From an uncultured Bacilli bacterium (GTDB taxonomy: Bacteria; Bacillota_I; Bacilli_A; RF39; UBA660), in contig CAKPRZ010000007.1 in the NCBI GenBank assembly GCA_934183165.1, positions 1 through 63,354 of the forward strand: a DNA stretch of 63,354 bases. The letters run 5' to 3'. Below the pieces are notes generated by a model that made no database searches, was not told where the DNA came from, and saw only the letters and a program-made list of their open reading frames with translations. The first letter of the stretch is position 1, and every line of letters begins with the position of its first letter. The translations under genes and the position numbers were made by a program. Shown here piece by piece: positions 54,598 through 62,773 of this stretch.

Positions 54598-54972
54598 TTA
54601 TATTTTCAATTTATAAATTGATATAGGATAAAGTTCAAAAGTTTTATCACTCTTATCATATAAAACATTATTAATCACTGCCGTCATGTGATAATAACTA
54701 TCTTTATTATAGCAAAAAATACTATATTTGCTATTGTTTAAATTAAATTCTCCAATTTTTTTATTCAAATCGACATCATCTATTTTATAAAAGCAATTAA
54801 TTTCTAAATATTTTTCAAAGACTTCAATATCAGTATAACTTTCATGATTCATTTCATTCATTAATTCTATTAGTTCCTTTTCTATTATGATCACTTCTTT
54901 ATTCATAAGTTTTGAAAACGTTCTTACTACACAATTATTTGCCATTATTGGATTATATTCTACAAATTTCAT
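54598..54972 (-). CDS. Small protein with papain-like Cys-His-Asp layout
   Basis: The 124-residue protein has ANNCVVRTFSKLMNKE near the N-terminus and, near the C-terminus, YYHMTAVINNVLYDKSDKTF. A Cys at the start of a helix, then His on a strand and Asp two turns later, is the order of residues in papain-like peptidases and transglutaminases (C39- or CA-clan folds). This is a pattern reading, not a family match. The start at 54972 has GAAGGTGG. It heads the three-gene run to 52171. Confidence 0.6.
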   Translation of the reverse strand: MKFVEYNPIMANNCVVRTFSKLMNKEVIIIEKELIELMNEMNHESYTDIEVFEKYLEINCFYKIDDVDLNKKIGEFNLNNSKYSIFCYNKDSYYHMTAVINNVLYDKSDKTFELYPISIYKLKI

Positions 54973-55018
54973 ATTAACCACCTTCAATTAATATAATTAT
55001 ACCATGCATTTGATTTAA

Positions 55019-55057
55019 TAAAAGAAAAACAACATCAATATTTAGTAGATGTTGTTA
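55019..55057 (-). terminator. Terminator after 55083-55766
   Basis: AACAACATC and GATGTTGTT form a 9-bp stem with an 11-base loop, followed by TTTC and T-rich sequence on the minus strand. It separates the sigma-factor transcript from the next run. Confidence 0.75.
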
Positions 55058-55082
55058 CATTCAGTTCTTTTTACTTATTTTA

Positions 55083-55766
55083 TTAACTTTTCCTTTGAAT
55101 AGTTTTAATTTTCATATTTTCTCTGAGAAAATTATTTTTCTCTTCAACTTCTAATTGTTCTTTTCTGATGATTCGTAAGGTTTCTTGTATAAAAACAGGA
55201 CAATCTTCTATTTTTACAAACACACTTTCAAAAAGATGTTTTGCATTAGTTAATAAAGCAGTATTAATGTCGTTTGATCTACAATTACACATAAACTCTT
55301 TTACTAATGGATCATCACTCGTATTAGCTGACAAACGAAAATTATATTTACGAAAACCATTTGGAAACTTACCTATAATAGATACATCATCACAATTAAT
55401 ATTTGCTGATAAATCAGAATTGACCGTTTCAATATCTAATCCTTTCAATTCAGAAAGATATTTTATGCTTATGTAATAATAGTAAGTTGATTTTATCCAA
55501 CTATTACATTCAGACAAAATGTTGCAAGCCTCATTATAGCTTTTATATGATTTGATTTCAACATTATCATCTCTAACCGTAAACACATTTTCCCCTATTT
55601 TTACCTTATTTTTGTGAATTTCTACAAAAGATGGTAGCATTCCAGATGCTAAAAAAGCACCATTTCCCAACTTGAATTTATTATATTCAAAATTTCTTCT
55701 TAAACGTTTAACTACTTTTAAGACCTCATATAATGAAATAATTTCTTCATAATTATATTCTTCCAT
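55083..55766 (-). CDS. Uncharacterised protein downstream of the repeat sigma factor
   Basis: The 227-residue soluble protein starts with a helix-rich region (EEIISLYEVLKVVKRLRRNF). A segment with FKLGNGAFLASGMLPSFVEI and strands follows, and the C-terminus is a charged coiled-coil-like stretch (IRKEQLEVEEKNNFLREN). No family is recognised. The start at 55766 follows AGGAGGAG. It begins 23 bases after the stop of the repeat sigma factor with no terminator between, so it is co-transcribed. It could be a regulator or target partner of the sigma factor, but nothing in the sequence proves this. Confidence 0.6.
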   Translation of the reverse strand: MEEYNYEEIISLYEVLKVVKRLRRNFEYNKFKLGNGAFLASGMLPSFVEIHKNKVKIGENVFTVRDDNVEIKSYKSYNEACNILSECNSWIKSTYYYYISIKYLSELKGLDIETVNSDLSANINCDDVSIIGKFPNGFRKYNFRLSANTSDDPLVKEFMCNCRSNDINTALLTNAKHLFESVFVKIEDCPVFIQETLRIIRKEQLEVEEKNNFLRENMKIKTIQRKS

Positions 55767-55789
55767 AACCAAAACTCCTCCTACTTTTA

Positions 55790-57619
55790 CTATTTTTTAT
55801 GTTCTAAAGACAAGATCTTATCATTACTACTACTTGATATAATATTTGTAGCATTATCTAAGAAATCATTTATATTATCTTTATATAAGAGTAATGCCCT
55901 TTTAGTTACTTCAACTACTTCTTCTCTATCTATCCCTAAAAATTCAGATATTGTCTGTGCAGAAAAATATTTTCCATCAATATAACCTAATCTTAAAGAA
56001 ATAATTACTGCTTCCTTTACTGATAAAGCATTCATCATTTGTCCAAAAGTTGGCGTTTTAAGTAATTCTAAAACAGTAATATAATCTTCTTTTATCATCT
56101 TTTCTTGTGTTTCTACTGAAGGATAAGTAACTACTTGATTAACTTCAGTCATCACTTGTTTTGGTTCAATAGCACCATCTTTAGTTTCAGCAGAAGCTTT
56201 TTTTACTTGTTTTATACTATCTTTATTTTCATTAGTATTATTTCTTGCTAATATTTTTTTCATTCTATAAACTAATGTACCATAAAACTTATTCTTTTCT
56301 TCTTTTGACAGATGTCCTGCTACCGGATTTGATAAATCATCGCCATATCTTAAAGTAATTAACGCTCTTTCTTCTTCTGATAATGTAGAAATCATATCAT
56401 CTACTTGTTCTTTTGTATAAGGTTTCAATAAAACATAAATTGAATTAATCTTTTGTCCTGAACTACCTTTTTCATTATTATCCATTGCTAATATTTTTTT
56501 CATTTTAGGAATTAATGTACTATAAAATTTATTCTTTTCTTCTCCTGACAAATGCCCTGCTACCGGATTCGATAAATCATCGCCATATCTTAAAGTAATT
56601 AACGCTCTTTCCTTTTCTGATAATGTAGAAATCATATCATCTACTTGTTTCTTCGTATAAGGTTTCAATAAAACATAAATTGAATTCATTCTTCTCCCTG
56701 GGGCATCTTTTTCATTATTATTCCTTGCTAATCTTCTTTTTATCTTAGGGATTAACGCAGTATAAAATTTACTCTTTTCTATTTCTGATAAGAATCCTGC
56801 TATGGGATTTAATAAATCATCGCCATATCTTAAAGTAATTAGATCTCTTTCTTCATTTGTTAATGTAGAAATGACATCATCTATTTGTTCTTTTGTGTAT
56901 CCTTCTAATAATTCATAAATAGTACGCTGTTTTTTCATCTTATTTTCTTCCTTTCTATTAAATATTATTAATTCCTGATTGTCTAATTGATATTCAACTT
57001 TCTTTATAATACGCTTTATTGCTCTGGATATAGATGATTGATTAACATTTAACATATTTGCAATCTCATGTTGAGAATATTCACGTTCATCATTAAGTCC
57101 GAAATACATAGTAATAATCTTTTGTTCCACCTCTGGAAGAAGCTTTACTATTTTTCTTATATTTTGACATAATTCATCTTTTTCATAATTATATTCTAAA
57201 TCAAAGTCACATACAAGTGCATCTTCTAATTCTATCTCACTACCGCATCCATCATAAAATATGATATCACTTAAACTATATGTTTCTGAATAATGCTTCA
57301 TCTTTCTAAAATACATCAATATTTCATTACTAATACATTTATTTGCATAGGTCGCAAACTCATAATTCTTAGATACATCATAAGTATCAACAGCTTTAAT
57401 CAATCCTATATTTCCAATTGATATTAAATCTTTTAAATCACACTTATTATTAAGATATTTATTAGCAGTATACATAACAAATCGAATATTATGTATTATT
57501 ATAGTATCTCGTGCTTTTTTAGAGCCCTCCTTCATTTGCCTAAACAACTCATTAATTTCATCTTTTTTCAAAGGCAAAGGTAACTTATTTGCATCAATAA
57601 AGTTCTCATCAATATTCAT
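55790..57619 (-). CDS. SigE/SigK-like sigma factor with tandem region-4-like repeats
   Basis: This is a 609-residue protein. Residues 15-212 are a sigma-70 core most like mother-cell factors SigE/SigK: region 2 has DLKDLISIGNIGLIKAVDTY and YANKCISNEILMYFRK, and region 4 has YSQHEIANMLNVNQSSISRA. Then come three tandem 80-residue units (about 232-311, 312-391, 392-461), each with a region-4-like helix pair (LSEEERALITLRYGDD then NPVAGHLSKEEKNKFY). A linker (about 462-510) leads to a fourth copy (512-580) with an apparently intact HTH (SAQTISEFLGIDREEV). Ordinary sigma factors of this class have about 240 residues. The ATG has AGAGGACA. It is followed by 55083-55766. Confidence 0.85.
   Translation of the reverse strand: MNIDENFIDANKLPLPLKKDEINELFRQMKEGSKKARDTIIIHNIRFVMYTANKYLNNKCDLKDLISIGNIGLIKAVDTYDVSKNYEFATYANKCISNEILMYFRKMKHYSETYSLSDIIFYDGCGSEIELEDALVCDFDLEYNYEKDELCQNIRKIVKLLPEVEQKIITMYFGLNDEREYSQHEIANMLNVNQSSISRAIKRIIKKVEYQLDNQELIIFNRKEENKMKKQRTIYELLEGYTKEQIDDVISTLTNEERDLITLRYGDDLLNPIAGFLSEIEKSKFYTALIPKIKRRLARNNNEKDAPGRRMNSIYVLLKPYTKKQVDDMISTLSEKERALITLRYGDDLSNPVAGHLSGEEKNKFYSTLIPKMKKILAMDNNEKGSSGQKINSIYVLLKPYTKEQVDDMISTLSEEERALITLRYGDDLSNPVAGHLSKEEKNKFYGTLVYRMKKILARNNTNENKDSIKQVKKASAETKDGAIEPKQVMTEVNQVVTYPSVETQEKMIKEDYITVLELLKTPTFGQMMNALSVKEAVIISLRLGYIDGKYFSAQTISEFLGIDREEVVEVTKRALLLYKDNINDFLDNATNIISSSSNDKILSLEHKK
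56237..56926 (-). repeat. Tandem 240-base coding repeat in the sigma gene
   Basis: Three units with an exact period of 240 bases: related stretches begin at 56311, 56551 and 56791, each running into GATAAATCAT or AATAAATCAT. Units 2 and 3 are much alike; unit 1 is more diverged. The frame is kept throughout, so this is a domain duplication rather than a CRISPR or mobile array. Confidence 0.9.
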
Positions 57620-57707
57620 ATTTGTCCTCTTTTCGGTTATTACTTTATTACTGCTTACTTCCCTTACAACGTACTTATTATAATAACCCCTTTACTCAAA
57701 TAAATCA

Positions 57708-57739
57708 ATAAAAAAGATTCTAGTCAAAAATATAGAATC
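57708..57739 (-). terminator. Terminator of the Nudix gene
   Basis: GATTCTA and TAGAATC pair around a 10-base loop, followed by T6 on the minus strand. Confidence 0.75.
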
Positions 57740-57766
57740 CATTTATAAAATTTTAAAATATATTAT

Positions 57767-58231
57767 TTAATACTTAATTAACTTTTTCTCATTATCAGTA
57801 TCTATAGTACTAAATTTAATTCCGTTTAAATTATTTTTAATAGCTTCGATTTCAAAGTCTATCATATCGTCTGGTAGTTTATTTATATCACACCACACAA
57901 GCTCTGAACATTTTTCAGGTTCAGCAATTGTAATTTTTCCAATATAACTACTAATCTCAAAATATACATCATAATAAGGCATCAATGATTTATTTCGTCT
58001 ACAAGCAACAAAAGTATCTATAATATTTTCTGGATTTAGTTGAATACCAAGTTCTTCTTTTGCCTCTCTTACTGCTGCTTCATAGGGATTCTCCCCCCCC
58101 TCAACGTGTCCTGCAGGTAATGCTAAAAAACCAGGCCATAGCTTTGTTCCTTGTCTTCTCTGTAACAATATTTTTCCTTCATCATTTTTAATAATTAAAT
58201 AAATTGATGACAAAAAGTTTTCTCTTCCCAT
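57767..58231 (-). CDS. Nudix hydrolase
   Basis: The 154-residue protein has the Nudix box GHVEGGENPYEAAVREAKEE followed by LGI (fits Gx5Ex7REUxEExGU) at about 40-62. The region before it is ILLQRRQGTKLWPGFLALPA. Family members hydrolyse nucleoside diphosphates linked to another group; the substrate is not predictable. The ATG has GGAGGAATGAG upstream. It has its own terminator. Confidence 0.92.
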   Translation of the reverse strand: MGRENFLSSIYLIIKNDEGKILLQRRQGTKLWPGFLALPAGHVEGGENPYEAAVREAKEELGIQLNPENIIDTFVACRRNKSLMPYYDVYFEISSYIGKITIAEPEKCSELVWCDINKLPDDMIDFEIEAIKNNLNGIKFSTIDTDNEKKLIKY

Positions 58232-58394
58232 TTTCTCATTCCTCCACTTTTTCTTTTTGATTTCTATAATTATTATACTTTAGAACCAATAAAAACTCAA
58301 ATACTTAACTATGCAATTATTAATACACTATCATTAAAAGTTGTACTTACTTTACGATTATTATCTGATATAATAACAAAAAGGAGGGACAGGT

Positions 58395-58808
58395 ATGAAA
58401 GCTAAACAAATTTTTATAGGTAATATTAGAGAATGTACAAAAAGTGAAGAACATATTACAACTACAAGTAAAACTTACATTAATGGAGAATGTGTTGGAA
58501 GCGAATCTATGGGATATATCAATACAGAAAGTAATATTTACAGGGAAAATGCTATTTTAATAAAAATCAAAAATGGTGGATACGTTGATTTGGCAAAACT
58601 GAATTCAATTTTAGATTACATTAAAGTTCGTAAAGATGTTACAAAATGGGGATTCCGTCTAGGTGGATTAATAATGGCCTCATCCGCAAATAGAGTTGGT
58701 GAATTATTTGTTGATGAGAATTCACTTAAACCATATTATGGTAATGCCATGTTAGACAGTAATGATAAAGCATCCATACGTCAATTAAGAAAACAACTTC
58801 ATAAATGA
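58395..58808 (+). CDS. Uncharacterised protein
   Basis: This 137-residue protein is not recognised. Its N-terminal half looks like beta strands (QIFIGNIRECTKSEE, TTTSKTYINGECVG). It then has YVDLAKLNSILDYIKVRKD, a Gly-rich stretch WGFRLGGLIMASSANRVGEL and a basic C-terminus. No membrane helix is clear. The start has AAGGAGGGACAGG. It is convergent with the DUF488-like gene and shares its terminator. Confidence 0.55.
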   Translation: MKAKQIFIGNIRECTKSEEHITTTSKTYINGECVGSESMGYINTESNIYRENAILIKIKNGGYVDLAKLNSILDYIKVRKDVTKWGFRLGGLIMASSANRVGELFVDENSLKPYYGNAMLDSNDKASIRQLRKQLHK

Positions 58809-58828
58809 TTTTATAAATGAAATATTAC

Positions 58829-58866
58829 AAAAGAGGTAAAAGTTTAAATGCTTTTACCTCTTTATT
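58829..58866. terminator. Shared terminator of convergent genes
   Basis: AAAGAGGTAAAAG and CTTTTACCTCTTT form a perfect 13-bp stem around an 8-base loop, between the convergent genes ending at 58808 and 58854. Confidence 0.8.
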
Positions 58867-59534
58867 TTGCTTAAATCCCTATGATATTGTAACTTTTTAG
58901 ACTTTTCTGATGCTTTTTTGTTATATTCTGCTTCTACTTCATCTGCATCATATCTAAAGCAGCAAGCAGTTTGTCTGTAACTATCATAGCATGATCCTGT
59001 TTTTTCTTCCAATTCATCTGCTAGAGATTCTAATTTTTCACCTTTCTCAAACAAATACAATGCTCTTAAAGAATTAAAACCTCTCATATCTTTATTCTGT
59101 CGCATTGCATCTTCTAAATATTGTTTGATATATGCTGGTCTTTCAACTTCTTCTTCTATATTATTTTCAATTTTTCTTTCAGGAACATTTACATCTAACA
59201 ATATCTCAAACCATGCTGCAACTATATGTCTATGGCAAAACTCAGTGTTTGACTCATAGCATAATAACACTGAATATTGAAGTTCATTATAGACTTGTTC
59301 TGGATCCAACTTTGATAATACTTGATTCCAATACTCTTGTATATAATATCTATTATTTTCTTCTTCAGAAATTTTTCCGATATTATTGCGCCATGTTTTC
59401 CAAAAAGAAGGTTTTGGTGCTAATTTTGGATAGCATCCTCCTTGATAATTTGCATCCTGTCCACGATCCCAAGAAATGGAGTACGTAATATACCTATCTG
59501 ATTGCCAATTTTTATAACTACTCGTACTAATCAT
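58854..59534 (-). CDS. DUF488-like protein
   Basis: The 226-residue protein has a DUF488-like N-terminal half: it opens TSSYKNWQSDRYITYSISWD, passes PKLAPKPSFWKTWRNN, and has the family-style end SVLLCYESNTEFCHRHIVAAW (Cys and His-Arg motif). The last 90 residues are helical and charged with a Cys pair (ACCFRYDADE). DUF488 function is unknown. The start at 59534 has AAAAGGAG; 17 extra hydrophobic residues of the longer frame have no site. Confidence 0.7.
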   Translation of the reverse strand: MISTSSYKNWQSDRYITYSISWDRGQDANYQGGCYPKLAPKPSFWKTWRNNIGKISEEENNRYYIQEYWNQVLSKLDPEQVYNELQYSVLLCYESNTEFCHRHIVAAWFEILLDVNVPERKIENNIEEEVERPAYIKQYLEDAMRQNKDMRGFNSLRALYLFEKGEKLESLADELEEKTGSCYDSYRQTACCFRYDADEVEAEYNKKASEKSKKLQYHRDLSKIKR

Positions 59535-59719
59535 ATTATTTCTCCTTTTGATGAATACCAGTATACTAAATATGATTACTGACACTTATTGCTTATCACA
59601 AATATCCAACCTCTTTGTTAATTATATCATATAAATATTAATTATTTATACTACTATTTAGTCAAAATTAATATTAATATATCAAAAATATGATAAAATA
59701 TAATATGTGAGGTGAATTT

Positions 59720-60157
59720 ATGTCAGAAGAAAAAATAAGAGAAAATTTACAAACAACTGATAAAAATAAGTATAAATTATTTGGAACAATGAATATGTTT
59801 GATCTGGTTCCTGATTTTGTGTATCCTGTATTTGAAAAAAATGGCAAATATTATTTTCAAAATAGTGATAATAGTATAGAAATAGATTCTTTTCATGAAA
59901 TATATGGTGAAAAACACATAAACAAAATTAAACCATTAGCCCTATCTTTTAATGCTTCAAAAAAAGAATACTACAGAGTTGGTGATGAACCAGTGGTGGC
60001 TTTTCAAACAGATAAAGAAAATTACTTTGTAGGAACTAGTGATAATTTTAATGAATTTATCCAAGGCATAAACATTAAAAATGATATTTTATCTAAAATT
60101 ATTTTTGAATTTCAAGATGAAATCAAATCCGCAAAATCACTAAAAAAGAAAAAGTAA
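59720..60157 (+). CDS. Uncharacterised protein
   Basis: The 145-residue soluble protein is not recognised. It is rich in short beta strands (LVPDFVYPVFEKNGKYYFQN, EPVVAFQTDKENYFVG) and ends in a Lys tail (KSLKKKK). The ATG has GTGAGGTG upstream, and several TATAAT-like sequences lie 20-40 bases before it. It is followed by a separate promoter for the next gene. Confidence 0.55.
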   Translation: MSEEKIRENLQTTDKNKYKLFGTMNMFDLVPDFVYPVFEKNGKYYFQNSDNSIEIDSFHEIYGEKHINKIKPLALSFNASKKEYYRVGDEPVVAFQTDKENYFVGTSDNFNEFIQGINIKNDILSKIIFEFQDEIKSAKSLKKKK

Positions 60158-60240
60158 GATTTAAATCACACCCCAAGAAACATTAGCTATTTAATTTTTT
60201 AAAATTATAATTTACATTTATTATTGGTACGATTTTTTTC

Positions 60241-60269
60241 TTGTAAAAATGCGCCTTTTGTGGTATAAT
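60241..60269 (+). promoter_or_regulatory. Promoter of the HEILH peptidase-like gene
   Basis: TTGTAA and TATAAT with a 17-base spacer and a TGG extension before the -10. The sequence around the -10 (CTTTTGTGGTATAAT) resembles that of the lipoprotein gene at 61784-61798. Confidence 0.75.
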
Positions 60270-60294
60270 GTGTCTAATTTAGGGGGAAGCATAA

Positions 60295-61482
60295 GTGAAT
60301 AGATTTGAAATAAGGTCATTGACAAATAATATTAATAAAAATCATTTATACAATGAATCACTACTCGATAAGCAAGTTAAAAAAGAAATATATAAAAGAT
60401 TAATAAGTTCGTTATTAGCTTGTCAAATCTTTTTATGTGGAATAACTATAAATAATTCAGTTAAATACAAGATTGATAAAGATAATCCCTTTGATGAAGA
60501 AGACATAGTATCAAGTGATTTTGTAACAAATTATAAAATAATTAAATCCGAAAGATTTTTAACTAATGAATCACTAAAAGATATAATATCTTCTCTCAAA
60601 AATTCAGATATTGATGACAAAAAAGTATACCTCCTCTATTATTCCATATTGTCTAACGAAAGTCTTAATGATAGAGATAAGCAAAAATTAGGATGTTTGA
60701 TTCAATATTTCTTAGATAATAAATACTTAGATAAAGAATATGTATATAATAAATTAAATAGTGTTATTAAAAAAGAAAATGATCCAAATATGGTTGGAAA
60801 ATTAGGCTTTTATAGAGTAAATGATAATTCAATTACTATTAAGTCTGACTCATATTATGACTGTGCTTTCTCTCACGAGATACTTCACAGCGAAGACAAA
60901 AGTATAGATTCATTGAATTACTCTAATTATTCATGGCTTTTGGAAGGAATGACAACTATATTGGATTATGAGTATTTTGATAAAGATATTTCATATACAT
61001 ACACTTTACAAACTGCTTTTGTAAGAATACTATGTGAAATAGTAGGTTCTGATATCTTATTTGAAACTAGAGCCACTGGAAATATTAATACATTAGTTAA
61101 AGCTTTAATAGACAAAGGATTAGATAAAGAAGAAATATATGATTTATTTGAAAATGTTGAAAATGCAAAAACAGATGATAAAGAAGAACAATTAAACTTA
61201 AAAATAGAAATCATCGATAGTTTACGTAATTGGTACTTAAAAATTCATAAAGATTGTGATTATGCAAATTATGCATATTATCGAAATATTTTACAAATAT
61301 ATAATGGAAATAACAATCCAAAATATTATTTTAATAGTACCAAAAAAAGTCTAAATAGCAAAAATTTGAAAGAAGACTTCCCTATAGATGAATTTAATAT
61401 ATCAATAAATCATTTTATGGAAGATTTACTTGTAAAGAATAAAGAAAGCAAAAACAAAAGAATCAAAACATTACATTTTTGA
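60295..61482 (+). CDS. Membrane-anchored putative zinc metallopeptidase (HEILH)
   Basis: The 395-residue protein has one hydrophobic segment near residues 37-55 and an exported part. Near 198-204 is FSHEILHSE, an HExxH zinc motif. About 26 residues later WLLEGMTTILDYEYF supplies a Glu that could be the third ligand, the gluzincin arrangement. The start is GTG with GGGGGAAG upstream. A terminator lies at the 3' end. The substrate is unknown and I recognise no named family. Confidence 0.65.
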   Translation: MNRFEIRSLTNNINKNHLYNESLLDKQVKKEIYKRLISSLLACQIFLCGITINNSVKYKIDKDNPFDEEDIVSSDFVTNYKIIKSERFLTNESLKDIISSLKNSDIDDKKVYLLYYSILSNESLNDRDKQKLGCLIQYFLDNKYLDKEYVYNKLNSVIKKENDPNMVGKLGFYRVNDNSITIKSDSYYDCAFSHEILHSEDKSIDSLNYSNYSWLLEGMTTILDYEYFDKDISYTYTLQTAFVRILCEIVGSDILFETRATGNINTLVKALIDKGLDKEEIYDLFENVENAKTDDKEEQLNLKIEIIDSLRNWYLKIHKDCDYANYAYYRNILQIYNGNNNPKYYFNSTKKSLNSKNLKEDFPIDEFNISINHFMEDLLVKNKESKNKRIKTLHF

Positions 61483-61490
61483 TTCTTTTA
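61457..61490 (+). terminator. Terminator of the HEILH gene
   Basis: AAAGAATCAAAA and TTTTGATTCTTT form a 12-bp stem around an 8-base loop, followed by T-rich sequence. It overlaps the stop codon. Confidence 0.7.
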
Positions 61491-61593
61491 ATTTATTATT
61501 ATAACACAGCTTATTTAGAATTGAATTACTAAATGTAATTCTATAAGCTAATTATCATGTCAATTTGCAAGTGTGTTTCTAAATTATCAAAAT

Positions 61594-61630
61594 AAAACTA
61601 CTTTCTATTTAATTTGAAAGTAGTTTTTAT
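61594..61630 (+). terminator. Terminator-like hairpin in gene-free region
   Basis: AAAACTACTTTC and GAAAGTAGTTTT form a 12-bp stem with a 10-base loop, followed by TATATT on the plus strand. No gene lies directly before it, so it may end a small RNA or be left from a lost gene. Confidence 0.6.
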
Positions 61631-61636
61631 ATTACC

Positions 61637-61651
61637 TCGAAAAGTTCGAGT
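61637..61651. repeat. CTCGAA hairpin element, copy B
   Basis: CTCGAA and TTCGAG pair around a 3-base loop. With the following ATCAAT and TGGTG it matches the element at 30936-30970 beside tRNA-Lys. Confidence 0.5.
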
Positions 61652-61783
61652 ATCAATCAATCTGGTGCGATTGTCGTAGTAATCTACAACTTTCTCTCAA
61701 AGACGATTGATATAAGAATCAATCTATAAATCATATTGTAACACATTTTTAACAAAACGAAGTGTATTTTAAAAAAATATGCC

Positions 61784-61798
61784 ATTTTGTGCTATAAT
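61784..61798 (+). promoter_or_regulatory. Extended -10 promoter of the lipoprotein gene
   Basis: TGCTATAAT is an extended -10 element; the -35 region is A-rich and poor. It lies 31 bases before the ATG at 61829. Confidence 0.6.
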
Positions 61799-61828
61799 TG
61801 TTTTGATAATAATATTCGGAGGTGCAAA

Positions 61829-62746
61829 ATGTTAAAAAAAGTTAAGTTATTATTATTTGCATTAATAGGAATATTTCTACTAACTGGATGTGGTGTTGAT
61901 AGTATCAAAGTTAATAATAAATTAAATGAAAACGAAATTATCTCCTATGTTCAAAAAAGTATATATAACGAAACTGGTGATAATGTTACAGTAAAAATCA
62001 TTTCAAAAGAGAATTTGAAAGTGTGTACTGCTTGGTTTGATGACTGTTTTAATTATCAAAAGGTAGATAATGGATATTCCTATACACTTGAGATTATAAA
62101 CAAAGACAATACTGATATTATTGCTACAGGAACATATAATGATGGTTATATTATTTATGATGATAAATACACAGATGGAAAATCAATAAAAGATTCCCGT
62201 TTTGAAAGTAATTATAAAGCACAAAAGGGATTAAATTTAGTAAAAAACGAATTTACAAACGCTTTAGATGAAAAATTTGAGAAATACTATATATTTAAAG
62301 ATGCTAGTAATGATGAAGGATATGCAATTTTTATTAATTCATCTAATTACAACGATATTAATAATTTATTATCAAATTTTAATAATACAATAATAAAATA
62401 TAGGGATTATGTTTATACTTGTTATAGTGTTTATATCTATAAAGATGAAAATGTATTTAATAGTACTAATTTTGAACTATATAATAATGGTTCAGAAGTT
62501 TATAGTGGACAATCATATTGTAAAAATATGATTGCACAATACACAGGGAAAGAAGTTACTAGAATTGGTTCTAGTAATGAATTTAACTATGACTTGTTTG
62601 TTAGTAATGGTTCATCAGCAGCAGAAACTTATGATGAATATGTTGATTATAAAACTTTTGATTATATTGTTTTCTGGTATGATGCAGATCCCAATTCATT
62701 TGTAGGTGCAAACAGTCCTCAATTACAAATATTTGGTGTTAAATAA
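61829..62746 (+). CDS. Lipoprotein, unknown function
   Basis: The 305-residue protein has a lipoprotein signal peptide with lipobox LTGC (Cys near 20). The exported part has no recognised domain; it contains a Cys pair (CTAWFDDC) and later Cys in YTCYSVYIY and SYCKNM. The start at 61829 has GGAGGTGC; the longer frame begins inside the promoter. It is rich in Asn, Asp and Tyr. A decayed small gene follows it. Confidence 0.65.
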   Translation: MLKKVKLLLFALIGIFLLTGCGVDSIKVNNKLNENEIISYVQKSIYNETGDNVTVKIISKENLKVCTAWFDDCFNYQKVDNGYSYTLEIINKDNTDIIATGTYNDGYIIYDDKYTDGKSIKDSRFESNYKAQKGLNLVKNEFTNALDEKFEKYYIFKDASNDEGYAIFINSSNYNDINNLLSNFNNTIIKYRDYVYTCYSVYIYKDENVFNSTNFELYNNGSEVYSGQSYCKNMIAQYTGKEVTRIGSSNEFNYDLFVSNGSSAAETYDEYVDYKTFDYIVFWYDADPNSFVGANSPQLQIFGVK

Positions 62747-62773
62747 ATTATTAAACGGAAAGGAGTATAACAA

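Larger units (their letters stand above)
61500..61780. other. Gene-free stretch with several hairpins
   Basis: No supported gene lies here. It holds a long inverted repeat (AGCTTAT...AATTCTATAAGCT, 61509-61550), a terminator-like hairpin (61594-61630), the CTCGAA hairpin (61637-61651), a GTTGTAG/CTACGAC hairpin (about 61673-61690) and a GATTGAT/ATCAATC hairpin (61706-61725). It may be a structured RNA or the scar of a lost element. Confidence 0.45.

Noticed and set aside
56237..56926. Possible CRISPR array from regular repeats
   Set aside because: The 240-base period keeps the reading frame of a sigma factor and lacks short repeats with unique spacers. No cas gene is present.
58854..59585. 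N-terminal hydrophobic extension of the DUF488-like protein
   Set aside because: The extension has no ribosome binding site, while the ATG at 59534 has AAAAGGAG at good spacing.
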